DNA of 11,765 nt from JAWVYT01 sp964605205 (GTDB taxonomy: Bacteria > Gemmatimonadota > Gemmatimonadetes > Longimicrobiales > RSA9), in NCBI GenBank assembly GCA_964605205.1, contig CAZSBL010000111.1, positions 1 to 11,765 on the forward strand, in the 5' to 3' direction. The position numbers and the translations under genes were made by a program. The notes below the pieces were generated by a model. That model had not been told where the DNA came from. It saw nothing but the letters and a program-made list of their open reading frames with translations, and did not search any database. Shown in pieces: positions 5,498 to 11,765 of the stretch; the first letter of the stretch is position 1; the number at the start of each line of letters is the position of its first letter.

Positions 5498-6823
5498 ATG
5501 ACTGAGAAGACGGCAGCCGACGCCTTCAGCGGGCGCCGCCGGCGCGTGCTGGAGGCGCTCGGCGATGACTCCGCCATGATCCTGCCCGCCGCACCGGAGA
5601 TCGTGGTGGGCCGGGACATCGAGCTGCGCTACGTGGTCGAGCCGGACCTCTGGTACCTCACCGGCTACGAGGAGCCGGAGGCCGTGGCGGTGCTCTGCCC
5701 GTCGGCCGACGAGCCGTTCACCCTCTTCGTCCGGGACCGCGACCCGGAGCGGGAGCTCTGGACGGGGCCACGGGAGGAGGTCGAGGAAGCCGGGGATCGG
5801 GTGGGCGCCGATGCGGCGTACCCCAGCGATGCGCTGGACGAACGGCTCCCGTCGCTGTTGAAGGGGGTGGACCGGATCCACTTCCGCGTCGGCTCCGGCC
5901 CGGCCCATGTCGAGAACCTGGTCCTGGACATCCTCGGCGGCGGGCGAGCGGCCCGGCAGCGGTCCGGGCGTGGGCCCGCTGCCCTGGTCGATCCCGGGCT
6001 GATCCTCGATCCGATGCGGATCGTGAAGGCGCCCGCGGAGATCTCGGCGATCCGCGATGCCGTCCGGATCACCGTCGCCGGGTTCCGGGAGGCGCTGGCC
6101 GCCGCCGGGCCCGGGGTGGGCGAATGGGTGGTCGAGGCCGCCGCCGAGAGCGCGTTCCGACGCGCCGGCGCAGACGGCCCGGCCTTCGCCACCATCGCCG
6201 CGTCCGGCCCCAACGCCACCTTCCTCCACTACACGGCCAACCGCCGGGTCATGCGCGACGGCGACCTGCTCCTCCTCGACGCCGGCGCTCGGCACCGGAT
6301 CTACAACGCCGACCTTACCCGGACCGTGCCCGTCAGCGGACGGTACGAGGCCGCCCAGCGCGATGTCTACCACGTGGTCCTGGCGGCCAGCCGCGCGGCC
6401 ATCGACGCGTGTGCCCCCGGCGCCCCGGTGAACGGTGTGCACACCGCCGCGCTCCGGGTACTCGTCCATGGGATGGCCGACCTCGGGATCCTGGACGGCG
6501 ACCCCGACACGCTCCTGGAGAACGAGGCCGCCTGGAAGCCCTACTACCCCCACAACACCTCCCACTGGCTCGGACTCGACGTCCACGACGTGGGTACCTA
6601 CGTCCGCGACGGTGAGGCCCGGCCCCTGGAACCCGGGATGGTCCTCACCGTGGAGCCCGGCCTCTACATCGGCGCCGACGACCCCGACGTCCCCGACCCC
6701 TTCCGCGGGATCGGGATCCGTATCGAGGACGATGTCCTCATCACCGACCATGGCCACGACGTCCTCTCGGCCGACCTGCCGAAGGACCCCGACGCCGTGC
6801 GGGAGCTGGTGGTCGCGACCTGA
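5498..6823 (+). CDS. pepP: Aminopeptidase P family metallopeptidase (Xaa-Pro aminopeptidase, M24B)
   Basis: The enzyme removes an N-terminal residue that precedes proline, in the cytoplasm, and usually carries two Mn2+ ions. The 441 residues comprise an N-terminal creatinase-like domain (about 1-175) and the pita-bread catalytic domain. All five expected metal ligands are visible: D261 (LLLLDAG), D272 (ADLTRT), H356 (SHWLGLDVHDVG), E386 (TVEPGLYI) and E410 (IRIEDD). H352 and H363 sit where the family has its two other active-site histidines. The residue after H352 is Asn, where E. coli PepP, as I recall it, has Gly. The start at 5498 is preferred over the in-frame ATG at 5489 because the latter lies inside the likely -10 element. 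The gene is flanked by gaps on both sides and looks monocistronic. A dipeptidase (PepQ) is less likely given the motif match and length. Confidence 0.9.
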   Translation: MTEKTAADAFSGRRRRVLEALGDDSAMILPAAPEIVVGRDIELRYVVEPDLWYLTGYEEPEAVAVLCPSADEPFTLFVRDRDPERELWTGPREEVEEAGDRVGADAAYPSDALDERLPSLLKGVDRIHFRVGSGPAHVENLVLDILGGGRAARQRSGRGPAALVDPGLILDPMRIVKAPAEISAIRDAVRITVAGFREALAAAGPGVGEWVVEAAAESAFRRAGADGPAFATIAASGPNATFLHYTANRRVMRDGDLLLLDAGARHRIYNADLTRTVPVSGRYEAAQRDVYHVVLAASRAAIDACAPGAPVNGVHTAALRVLVHGMADLGILDGDPDTLLENEAAWKPYYPHNTSHWLGLDVHDVGTYVRDGEARPLEPGMVLTVEPGLYIGADDPDVPDPFRGIGIRIEDDVLITDHGHDVLSADLPKDPDAVRELVVAT

Positions 6824-6830
6824 CGCGTCA
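6811..6830. repeat. Two abutting 10-bp palindromes at the pepP stop codon
   Basis: GGTCGCGACC (6811-6820) is followed directly by TGACGCGTCA (6821-6830). Each is a perfect palindrome, and the second contains the pepP stop codon. The remaining DNA up to the tetR promoter (6831-6877) shows no gene and no terminator with a T-run. The palindromes may be chance in GC-rich DNA or a binding site. Confidence 0.25.
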
Positions 6831-6877
6831 CGAAAATACGGACAGCGCTACGGTCTCCGGGTTGCTGTGGTCCCCCC

Positions 6878-6906
6878 TTGACGTCAATCTGAACGCCGTT
6901 TAGACT
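6878..6906 (+). promoter_or_regulatory. Sigma-70-type promoter of the tetR-efflux operon
   Basis: TTGACG (6878-6883) and TAGACT (6901-6906) are separated by exactly 17 bases, close to the sigma-70 consensus. Transcription should start near 6913, leaving an untranslated leader of about 80 bases before tetR. The first palindromic operator lies in the spacer and runs into the -10; the second covers the expected start site. This is the clearest promoter in the window and the only one seen for the four-gene efflux operon. Confidence 0.75.
6890..6902. promoter_or_regulatory. Operator O1 (TGAACGCCGTTTA), probable TetR site
   Basis: This is a 13-bp inverted repeat of the form TGAAC-N3-GTTYA with one mismatch. 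It lies in the promoter spacer and overlaps the -10 by two bases. A protein bound here would block RNA polymerase. It shares its sequence with O2 and O3, which are complete palindromes. Confidence 0.7.
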
Positions 6907-6914
6907 CCGGCCCC

Positions 6915-6927
6915 TGAACACTGTTCA
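6915..6927. promoter_or_regulatory. Operator O2 (TGAACACTGTTCA), probable TetR site
   Basis: This is a perfect inverted repeat TGAAC-N3-GTTCA covering the expected transcription start. Its centre is 25 bp from the centre of O1 and 25 bp from the centre of O3. Assignment to the TetR protein encoded just downstream is by position and by the usual autoregulation of the family. Confidence 0.75.
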
Positions 6928-6939
6928 GACCTGGTTCCC

Positions 6940-6952
6940 TGAACGCCGTTCA
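6940..6952. promoter_or_regulatory. Operator O3 (TGAACGCCGTTCA), probable TetR site
   Basis: This is a perfect inverted repeat of the same type as O2, with the same GCC centre as O1. It lies in the untranslated leader, 39 bases before the tetR start. Together with O1 and O2 it forms an evenly spaced array. Confidence 0.75.
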
Positions 6953-6991
6953 AGCGGTGCGGGGAGCGGTTTCCAGAGACCATGAGGCGGG

Positions 6992-7627
6992 ATGAGCACG
7001 GCAGAGCGAGAGACGGAGCGAGGGGACGTCCGGGAGCGGATCGTGGAGGCGGCCCGTGACATCGTGAGTGAGGAGGGGCTGGACGCCCTGTCCATGCGTG
7101 CGCTGGGGGTGCGGATCGGGCATTCGCCCGGGACGATCTACCAGTACTTCCAGGACAAGGATGAGCTGCTGCGCAGCGTGATGACCGAAGGGTTCAAGCG
7201 GCTGGGCGAGTCGATGGAGGCGGAAGTTGCGAAGGTCGGCCGGGACGCGCCCCCCCTGCGGCGGTACGCGGCGACGGGGCGTGGCTACGCTCGGTTCGCG
7301 CTGGAGAACACGGGCTACTTCCGGGCGATGTTCAAGATGCCGGCGGTAGCGCAGCTGGAGCAGTGCCCGGAGCCGGGGTCGGAGCTCGACATCCTGCCGG
7401 CGTCGCGGAACCGTGGGGAGGAGCTGCTCCGTCGGGCGATGGAGTCGGGTGAGGCTGCGGTGGGCGATCCGGAGCGGGCGGCGGTGGTGGGGTGGGGGCT
7501 GATTCACGGCCTGACGTCGCTATACCTGAGCGGTCACCTGCAGGAGCGGGTGAGCAGCCACGAGGAGTTCATGGAGTTGATCGAGAGCGCCATCGAGGCG
7601 CTGGGCCAGGGCTGGCTACCGAGATAG
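6992..7627 (+). CDS. TetR family transcriptional repressor of the efflux operon
   Basis: This 211-residue regulator has an N-terminal helix-turn-helix DNA-binding domain (about 13-60). RERIVEAARDIVSEEGLDAL is its first part, and the recognition part runs through IGHSPGTIYQYFQDKDELL. The C-terminal ligand and dimer domain carries GWGLIHGLTSLYLSG (167-181), which fits the WHG-type C-terminal domain of some TetR proteins. It most likely represses its own promoter through the three palindromes at 6890-6952 and releases DNA when it binds a substrate of the pump; the ligand is unknown. The start at 6992 has a weak AGGCGGG ahead of it, and another ATG at 6982 is out of frame. The gene is the first of the operon, and the channel gene begins 15 bases after its stop. 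It prefers G-ending codons, like the efflux genes and unlike rtcB and pepP. Confidence 0.9.
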   Translation: MSTAERETERGDVRERIVEAARDIVSEEGLDALSMRALGVRIGHSPGTIYQYFQDKDELLRSVMTEGFKRLGESMEAEVAKVGRDAPPLRRYAATGRGYARFALENTGYFRAMFKMPAVAQLEQCPEPGSELDILPASRNRGEELLRRAMESGEAAVGDPERAAVVGWGLIHGLTSLYLSGHLQERVSSHEEFMELIESAIEALGQGWLPR

Positions 7628-7642
7628 GGGAAACCGATACCG

Positions 7643-9124
7643 ATGGAAAGAACGTTTCGAGGAGAGCGGAGGGCGAGCGTTGGGTGGAGCGTAGGACTGG
7701 CGGTGGCGGCGCTGGTGCTGCTGGCGCCGGTGGCGGATGCGCAGGTGCCGGAGACGGGTCAGCTGACCGTGCGGGACGCGGTGGCGGCGTCGCTGGAGGC
7801 GAACCGACAGCTGGGGAACGCGCGCTGGCAGCTGGAGGCGGCGCAGGATCAGGCCCGGGAGGCGTGGGGCAGCATCATGCCGAAGGTGAACTTCAACGCG
7901 AGCTACACGCGGAATCTGGAGGTGCCGACGCAGTTCCTGCCGGCGGTGATCTTCGATCCGACCGCGGGACCGGGCGATGTGATCGGCGTGCAGTTCGGGT
8001 CGGACAACCAGTGGTTCGCGCAGGCCCGGGCGGACCAGCCGCTGTTCAACGCGGCGGCGTTCCTGGGGGTGAGCGCGGCGGGCCGGTTCGAGGCGCTGCA
8101 GCAGGAAGCGCTGCGTGGCCAGGCGCAGCAGGTGGCCACGCAGGCGCGGCTCCGCTACTACGACGTGCTGCTGGCGCAGGAGCAGCTCCGTTTGACGCGG
8201 CAGAGCCGGGACCGGGTGGCGCGGGTCCTGGAGGAGACCCGGAAGCTGAACGAGGCGGGGCTGGCCTCGGACTACGAGGTGCTGCGCTTCGAGGTGGAGC
8301 TGTCGAACCTGGAGCCGAACGTGGCCCGGACCGAGAACGCGATGGCGACGGCGCGTCGTTCGCTGGCCATCGCCATGGGTCGTGAGGCGCTTGGCGGGCT
8401 GGAGCTGGCGGGGTCTCTGCTGGCGGTGGAGCTCGGGGAGGACGGGGGCGTGGAAAGCGACGCGGCGCTCCTCCTTGACCGTCCGATCCGGGCCGAGGCG
8501 CTGCCGACGGAAGAGGTGCTCCGGCTGGCGCTGGCGAGGCGCTCGGACATCCAGCAGCTCGTGCTGACGAAGGAGCTGCGGAGCACGGAGCGCACGGTGG
8601 AGGTCACCCGGTACCTGCCGCAGATCTCGGTCTTCGGGACGTGGACGGCCAGCGGTCAGGGGAACGGGAGCCCGACCTTTTTCGGAGACCAGAACGCGTC
8701 GTCGAGCGCGGTGGGTCTCGAGGTCAGCGTGCCGCTGTTCAGCGGGCTCCAGCGTCCGGCGCGGGTCAGCCGGCTCGGCGCGGTGGTGGAGCAGGTGACG
8801 GCGCAGCTGGAGCTGGCCCGGGATCAGGCGCTGAACGAGGTCCGGACATTGCGCGACCAGACGGAGGAAGCGCGGGACCGGGCGCTGGCGCAGCGGCGCG
8901 CGGTGGAGCAGGCGCGCCGGGGCTACGAGATCGCCCGCTCGGAGTACGAGGCCGGGACCGGCAGCCAGCTGCAGGTGACGGACGCGGAGCTCGCGCTGCG
9001 GCAGAGCGAGTTCAACTACGCGCAGGCGGTGTACGACTATCTCACCACGCAGGCCCGGCTGGACGCCGCGGTCGGGGTGGTACCCATGGTGGATGGGGGC
9101 GGCGCGGTCGCCCTTCAGCGATAA
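7643..9124 (+). CDS. TolC-type outer-membrane efflux channel
   Basis: The 493-residue protein should form a trimeric outer-membrane channel with a periplasmic alpha-barrel, the exit duct of the RND pump. It has a signal peptide with a hydrophobic core at about 15-30 and a likely cleavage after ADA (A33/Q34). There is no lipobox cysteine, so it resembles TolC more than lipid-anchored OprM types. The internal duplication typical of the family is visible. SIMPKVNFNASY (77-88) matches YLPQISVFGTW (324-334). QPLFNAAAF (132-140) matches VPLFSGLQR (363-371). GLASDYEVLRFEVEL (206-220) matches GTGSQLQVTDAEL (438-450). Long coiled-coil helices fill the parts between. It is the second gene of the operon, 15 bases after tetR and 9 bases before the adaptor gene. 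Confidence 0.92.
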   Translation: MERTFRGERRASVGWSVGLAVAALVLLAPVADAQVPETGQLTVRDAVAASLEANRQLGNARWQLEAAQDQAREAWGSIMPKVNFNASYTRNLEVPTQFLPAVIFDPTAGPGDVIGVQFGSDNQWFAQARADQPLFNAAAFLGVSAAGRFEALQQEALRGQAQQVATQARLRYYDVLLAQEQLRLTRQSRDRVARVLEETRKLNEAGLASDYEVLRFEVELSNLEPNVARTENAMATARRSLAIAMGREALGGLELAGSLLAVELGEDGGVESDAALLLDRPIRAEALPTEEVLRLALARRSDIQQLVLTKELRSTERTVEVTRYLPQISVFGTWTASGQGNGSPTFFGDQNASSSAVGLEVSVPLFSGLQRPARVSRLGAVVEQVTAQLELARDQALNEVRTLRDQTEEARDRALAQRRAVEQARRGYEIARSEYEAGTGSQLQVTDAELALRQSEFNYAQAVYDYLTTQARLDAAVGVVPMVDGGGAVALQR

Positions 9125-9133
9125 GGCGGGGAC

Positions 9134-10243
9134 ATGATGACGGAGCGAATCGGAGCGATGGCGGCGCTGGCCGTGGCCGGCGTGGCGCTGGCGGGCTGTG
9201 GGGAGGCCGATGGGATGCAGGCTCAGGAGTCGTCGGAGCCGACAGTCCGGACGATGAACGTGGAGGTCGTGGAGGTGCGGCCCGGTGATTTCACCCATTT
9301 CGTCCGGGTGGTGGGGACCGTGGAGGCCGAGCGAGACGTGACGGTGGCCGCCGAGGAGGGCGGCGTGATCGAGGCGCTGCTGGCGACGAAGGGATCGGGG
9401 GTCGCCGCCGGCGAGGCGCTGGTGAAGATCGATGATGACGTGCTGCGGGCGCAGCTCGACCAGGCGGAGGCCCAGGCGGAGCTGGCGCGGGAGCAGTGGG
9501 AACGGCAGAAGCGGCTGTGGGAGACGGACTCGGTGGGCACCGAGATCCAGTACCTGCAGGCACGGACCAATGCCGAGGCGGCGGCGGCCCAGGCCCGGGT
9601 GCTGCGGGCGAGGCTGGATCGCACGACGGTCCGGGCGCCGGTGGCCGGGATCCTCGATGGCCGGATGGTCGAAGTGGGCAGCATGGTGAGCCCCGGCACG
9701 CCCATCGGGCGGATCCTGGACGTGGATACGGTCAAGGTGGTGGCGGGGGTGCCGGAGCGGTACGCGTCCGACATCGCAGCCGGTGCCGAGGTTCGGGTCG
9801 ACGTGGATGCCCTGGCCGGCCGGGAGTACACGGGCCGGGTGGATTTCGTGGGCTCTGCGGTGGACCGGGACAGCCGGACGTTCGAGGTCGAGGTCGTGGT
9901 CCCGAACCCGGGGCTGGGGATCAAGCCGGGGATGGTGGCCAACGTCCAGATCGCCCGGCGCACCATCGAGGGCGCGCTGGCGGTCCCGCGCCACGCGGTG
10001 ATGCGGCGGGAGAACGGGTACGTGGCCTACGTGGCGCGGGAGACGGCGGACGGCCCGACGGCGGCGGCCCGGCCGGTGACGCTGGGTGTGACCCGGGGCG
10101 ACTACGTGGTGGTGACGGATGGGCTGGAGCCCGGGGCCCGGGTGGTGACGGTAGGTCAGCAGCAGATCGCGGAGGGCGATCGGCTGCGGGTCACCAACGA
10201 GGTCGAGGTGTCGGTGCCGGCGGCGATGGGCGGTGAGGGATGA
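9134..10243 (+). CDS. RND efflux periplasmic adaptor (membrane fusion lipoprotein)
   Basis: This adaptor links the inner-membrane pump to the outer-membrane channel. The 369-residue protein has a lipoprotein signal ending in the lipobox LAGC, so C22 should be acylated. The order of domains is as in the family. A first lipoyl-like half lies at about 62-100, with a helical hairpin at about 101-162 (many Ala, Glu and Gln, coiled coil). The second lipoyl half follows, with TTVRAPVAGIL (164-174). Then come a beta-barrel (about 199-275, with DRDSRTFEVEV and LGIKPGMVANVQI) and a membrane-proximal domain (about 280-355). The ribosome site GGCGGGGAC precedes ATG 9134; ATG 9137 is a possible start one codon later. 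The stop overlaps the start of the pump gene by 4 bases (ATGA), so the two are translationally coupled. Confidence 0.93.
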   Translation: MMTERIGAMAALAVAGVALAGCGEADGMQAQESSEPTVRTMNVEVVEVRPGDFTHFVRVVGTVEAERDVTVAAEEGGVIEALLATKGSGVAAGEALVKIDDDVLRAQLDQAEAQAELAREQWERQKRLWETDSVGTEIQYLQARTNAEAAAAQARVLRARLDRTTVRAPVAGILDGRMVEVGSMVSPGTPIGRILDVDTVKVVAGVPERYASDIAAGAEVRVDVDALAGREYTGRVDFVGSAVDRDSRTFEVEVVVPNPGLGIKPGMVANVQIARRTIEGALAVPRHAVMRRENGYVAYVARETADGPTAAARPVTLGVTRGDYVVVTDGLEPGARVVTVGQQQIAEGDRLRVTNEVEVSVPAAMGGEG

Positions 10244-11765
10244 CGGAGTCCCGGGAGCGTGACCACGGGCGGCCCCCGCTGCCGCGGGGCCACCACAAGG
10301 GGGAGTACCGCCAGTTCGCGCTGACGAATTTCTCCCTGCGGCACCGGGTCAGCACGCTGGTCCTGCTGGTGATCATCGCGGTCATGGGCGTGGTCTCGTA
10401 CACGAACGTGCCCAAGGAGGCATCCCCGGAGATCACGGTGCCGTTCATCGCCGTGAACACCATCTACCCGGGCGTGGCGCCCCGGGACATGGAGACGCTG
10501 GTGGCTCGTCCCATCGAGGAGGAGCTGAACACCATCGCGGAGATCAAGGAGCTGACCTCCACGTCCGTGGAGGGCTATACCAGCATCACGGCGGAGTTCG
10601 AGACCGGGATGAACATGGACGAGGCGCTCCGGAAGGTCCGGGAGAAGGTGGACCTGGCGAAGTCGGAGCTGCCGACCGACGCGGAGGAGCCGTCGGTCAT
10701 GGAGTTCAACCTGTCCGAGTTCCCCATCATGCAGGTGAATATCTCGGGGCCGTACGGGCTGGAGCGTCTGAAGGAGGTGGCCGAAGACGTCCAGGACCGG
10801 TTCGAGCAGATCTCCACTGTGCTCGAGGTTCAGCTCTCGGGTGGACTCGAGCGGGAGGTCCAGGTCGGTGTCGACCTGCCTCGCCTGAAGTACTACGGGC
10901 TCACGTTCAGCGATGTGGTCGACGCGATCCAGAGCGAGAACGTGAACATCCCCGGCGGCGTGGTGGACGTGGGCAACCAGGAGTACACGCTGCGGGTGGC
11001 CGGTGAGTTCGACGAAGTGGCCCCCATCGGGGACCTGGTGGTGGAAATGCGGGGCGGTCGGCCGATCTACGTCCGTGACGTGGCCGACGTGGAGTTCGCG
11101 TATGCGGACCGGGAGACCTTCGCGCGGCTCGATGGCAGCCCGGTCATCACGCTGGGCATCGTGAAGCGGTCCGGCGAGAACATCATCGAGACGGCCGAAG
11201 CGGTGAAGGCCACCATCGCCGAGATGGAGCCGGACTTCCCGGCGGGCACGGTGGTGAAGATCACGGGTGACCAGTCGGAGGACATCCGTGACATGGTCAG
11301 TAACCTGGAGAACAACATCATCAGCGGGCTGCTGCTGGTGCTCGCGGTGCTGATGTTCTTCCTGGGTGTCCGCAACGCGGGGTTCGTGGCCACATCGATC
11401 CCGCTGAGCATGCTGCTGAGCTTCATCGTCATGGGGATCCTGGGGATCAGCATGAACATGGTGGTGCTGTTCAGCCTGATCCTGGCGCTGGGGATGCTGG
11501 TGGACAACGCCATCGTGGTGGTAGAGAACATCTACCGCTACATCGAGGAGGGCCACGACAACTGGAAGGCCGCCCGCCTGGCCACGGGCGAGATCGCCAT
11601 GCCGATCATCGCGTCCACGGCCACCACCCTGGCGGCGTTCTCGCCGCTCATGTTCTGGCCGGGGATCGCCGGCGAGTTCATGGGCTACCTCCCCCTCACC
11701 CTCATCATCACGCTGTCCAGCTCCCTCTTCGTGGCGCTGGTCATCGTGCCGGTGCTGTGCGCCCT
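10240..11765 (+). CDS. RND family efflux transporter, HAE1-like, partial (cut by right edge)
   Basis: This is the N-terminal 508 codons of a pump that should be about 1000-1100 residues. It exports hydrophobic or amphiphilic compounds with proton-motive force. After a polar N-terminal extension of about 30 residues comes TM1 (about 37-54). The large porter domain follows, with VPFIAVNTIYPGVAPRDMET near its start. TM2-TM6 lie between about 355 and 506. TM4 carries LALGMLVDNAIVVVEN (415-430). D422 is the proton-relay Asp equivalent to the first of the Asp pair in AcrB; the second position is N423 instead of Asp. The start shares ATGA with the stop of the adaptor gene. Heavy-metal (CzcA-like) pumps differ in this motif, so a drug or small-molecule exporter is more likely. 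The substrate is unknown. Confidence 0.93.
   Translation, partial: MTESRERDHGRPPLPRGHHKGEYRQFALTNFSLRHRVSTLVLLVIIAVMGVVSYTNVPKEASPEITVPFIAVNTIYPGVAPRDMETLVARPIEEELNTIAEIKELTSTSVEGYTSITAEFETGMNMDEALRKVREKVDLAKSELPTDAEEPSVMEFNLSEFPIMQVNISGPYGLERLKEVAEDVQDRFEQISTVLEVQLSGGLEREVQVGVDLPRLKYYGLTFSDVVDAIQSENVNIPGGVVDVGNQEYTLRVAGEFDEVAPIGDLVVEMRGGRPIYVRDVADVEFAYADRETFARLDGSPVITLGIVKRSGENIIETAEAVKATIAEMEPDFPAGTVVKITGDQSEDIRDMVSNLENNIISGLLLVLAVLMFFLGVRNAGFVATSIPLSMLLSFIVMGILGISMNMVVLFSLILALGMLVDNAIVVVENIYRYIEEGHDNWKAARLATGEIAMPIIASTATTLAAFSPLMFWPGIAGEFMGYLPLTLIITLSSSLFVALVIVPVLCA

Noticed and set aside
5301..5501. Possible 66-residue gene in the gap between rtcB and pepP
   Set aside because: It begins with TTG, lacks a ribosome site, has no recognisable motif, and runs over the likely pepP promoter and start.
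5456..6757. Minus-strand open frame of 433 codons opposite pepP
   Set aside because: The plus strand carries all five metal ligands of aminopeptidase P; the antisense frame is low-complexity shadow sequence.
7616..9994. Very long open frame on the minus strand (792 codons) opposite the channel and adaptor genes
   Set aside because: It lies opposite two clear efflux genes, is full of Arg, His, Pro and Leu with no domain, and is the expected shadow of GC-rich codons with few stops.
10156..11556. Minus-strand open frame of 466 codons opposite the RND pump
   Set aside because: The plus-strand pump is unmistakable, and the antisense product is His/Asp/Arg-rich with no domain.
1..11765. tRNA or rRNA genes, CRISPR arrays, insertion sequences, attachment sites
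   Set aside because: I looked for cloverleaf patterns, direct repeat arrays, transposase motifs and terminal inverted repeats and found none; coding genes fill nearly all of the window.

Overview
The window is a gene-dense, very GC-rich bacterial chromosome segment with almost no non-coding space. The Gram-negative efflux system (outer-membrane channel, lipoprotein adaptor, RND pump), the archease/RtcB pair and the short C4 DksA/TraR-type protein fit a high-GC Gram-negative lineage. Gemmatimonadota or a relative is my best guess, but this is an impression from gene style and not a test. I saw no mobile element, CRISPR array, tRNA or rRNA.

Layout. (1) At the left edge a partial ECF sigma factor gene reads leftwards out of the window. 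It is separated by a 58-base divergent gap from rightward threonine synthase (thrC). Two bases behind thrC comes a membrane-anchored protein of unknown function with two EF-hand-like loops. (2) From 2672 to 5278 lies a compact four-gene unit: a DksA/TraR zinc-finger protein, a 75-residue single-TM protein, archease and the RNA ligase RtcB. The first three genes overlap by 4 bases at each junction. (3) After a 219-base gap a monocistronic aminopeptidase P gene begins, probably on a leaderless transcript. (4) From 6878 to the right edge is a drug-efflux operon: tetR, a TolC-type channel, a periplasmic adaptor lipoprotein and an HAE1-like RND pump cut by the window end. Its promoter carries three 13-bp palindromes centred exactly 25 bp apart, which look like operators for the TetR protein.

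How the genes work together. RtcB joins RNA 2',3'-cyclic-phosphate (or 3'-phosphate) ends to 5'-OH ends, and archease activates it. Coupling the pair to a DksA-like transcription factor and an unknown membrane peptide suggests a stress-linked RNA-repair unit; the roles of the two accessory proteins are inferred. The efflux operon is a standard tripartite exporter, probably autorepressed by TetR until a ligand is bound. The most noteworthy items are the RtcB gene set, the triple operator array, and the unknown proteins at 1608-2579 and 3088-3315. Nothing here amounts to a clearly new system.
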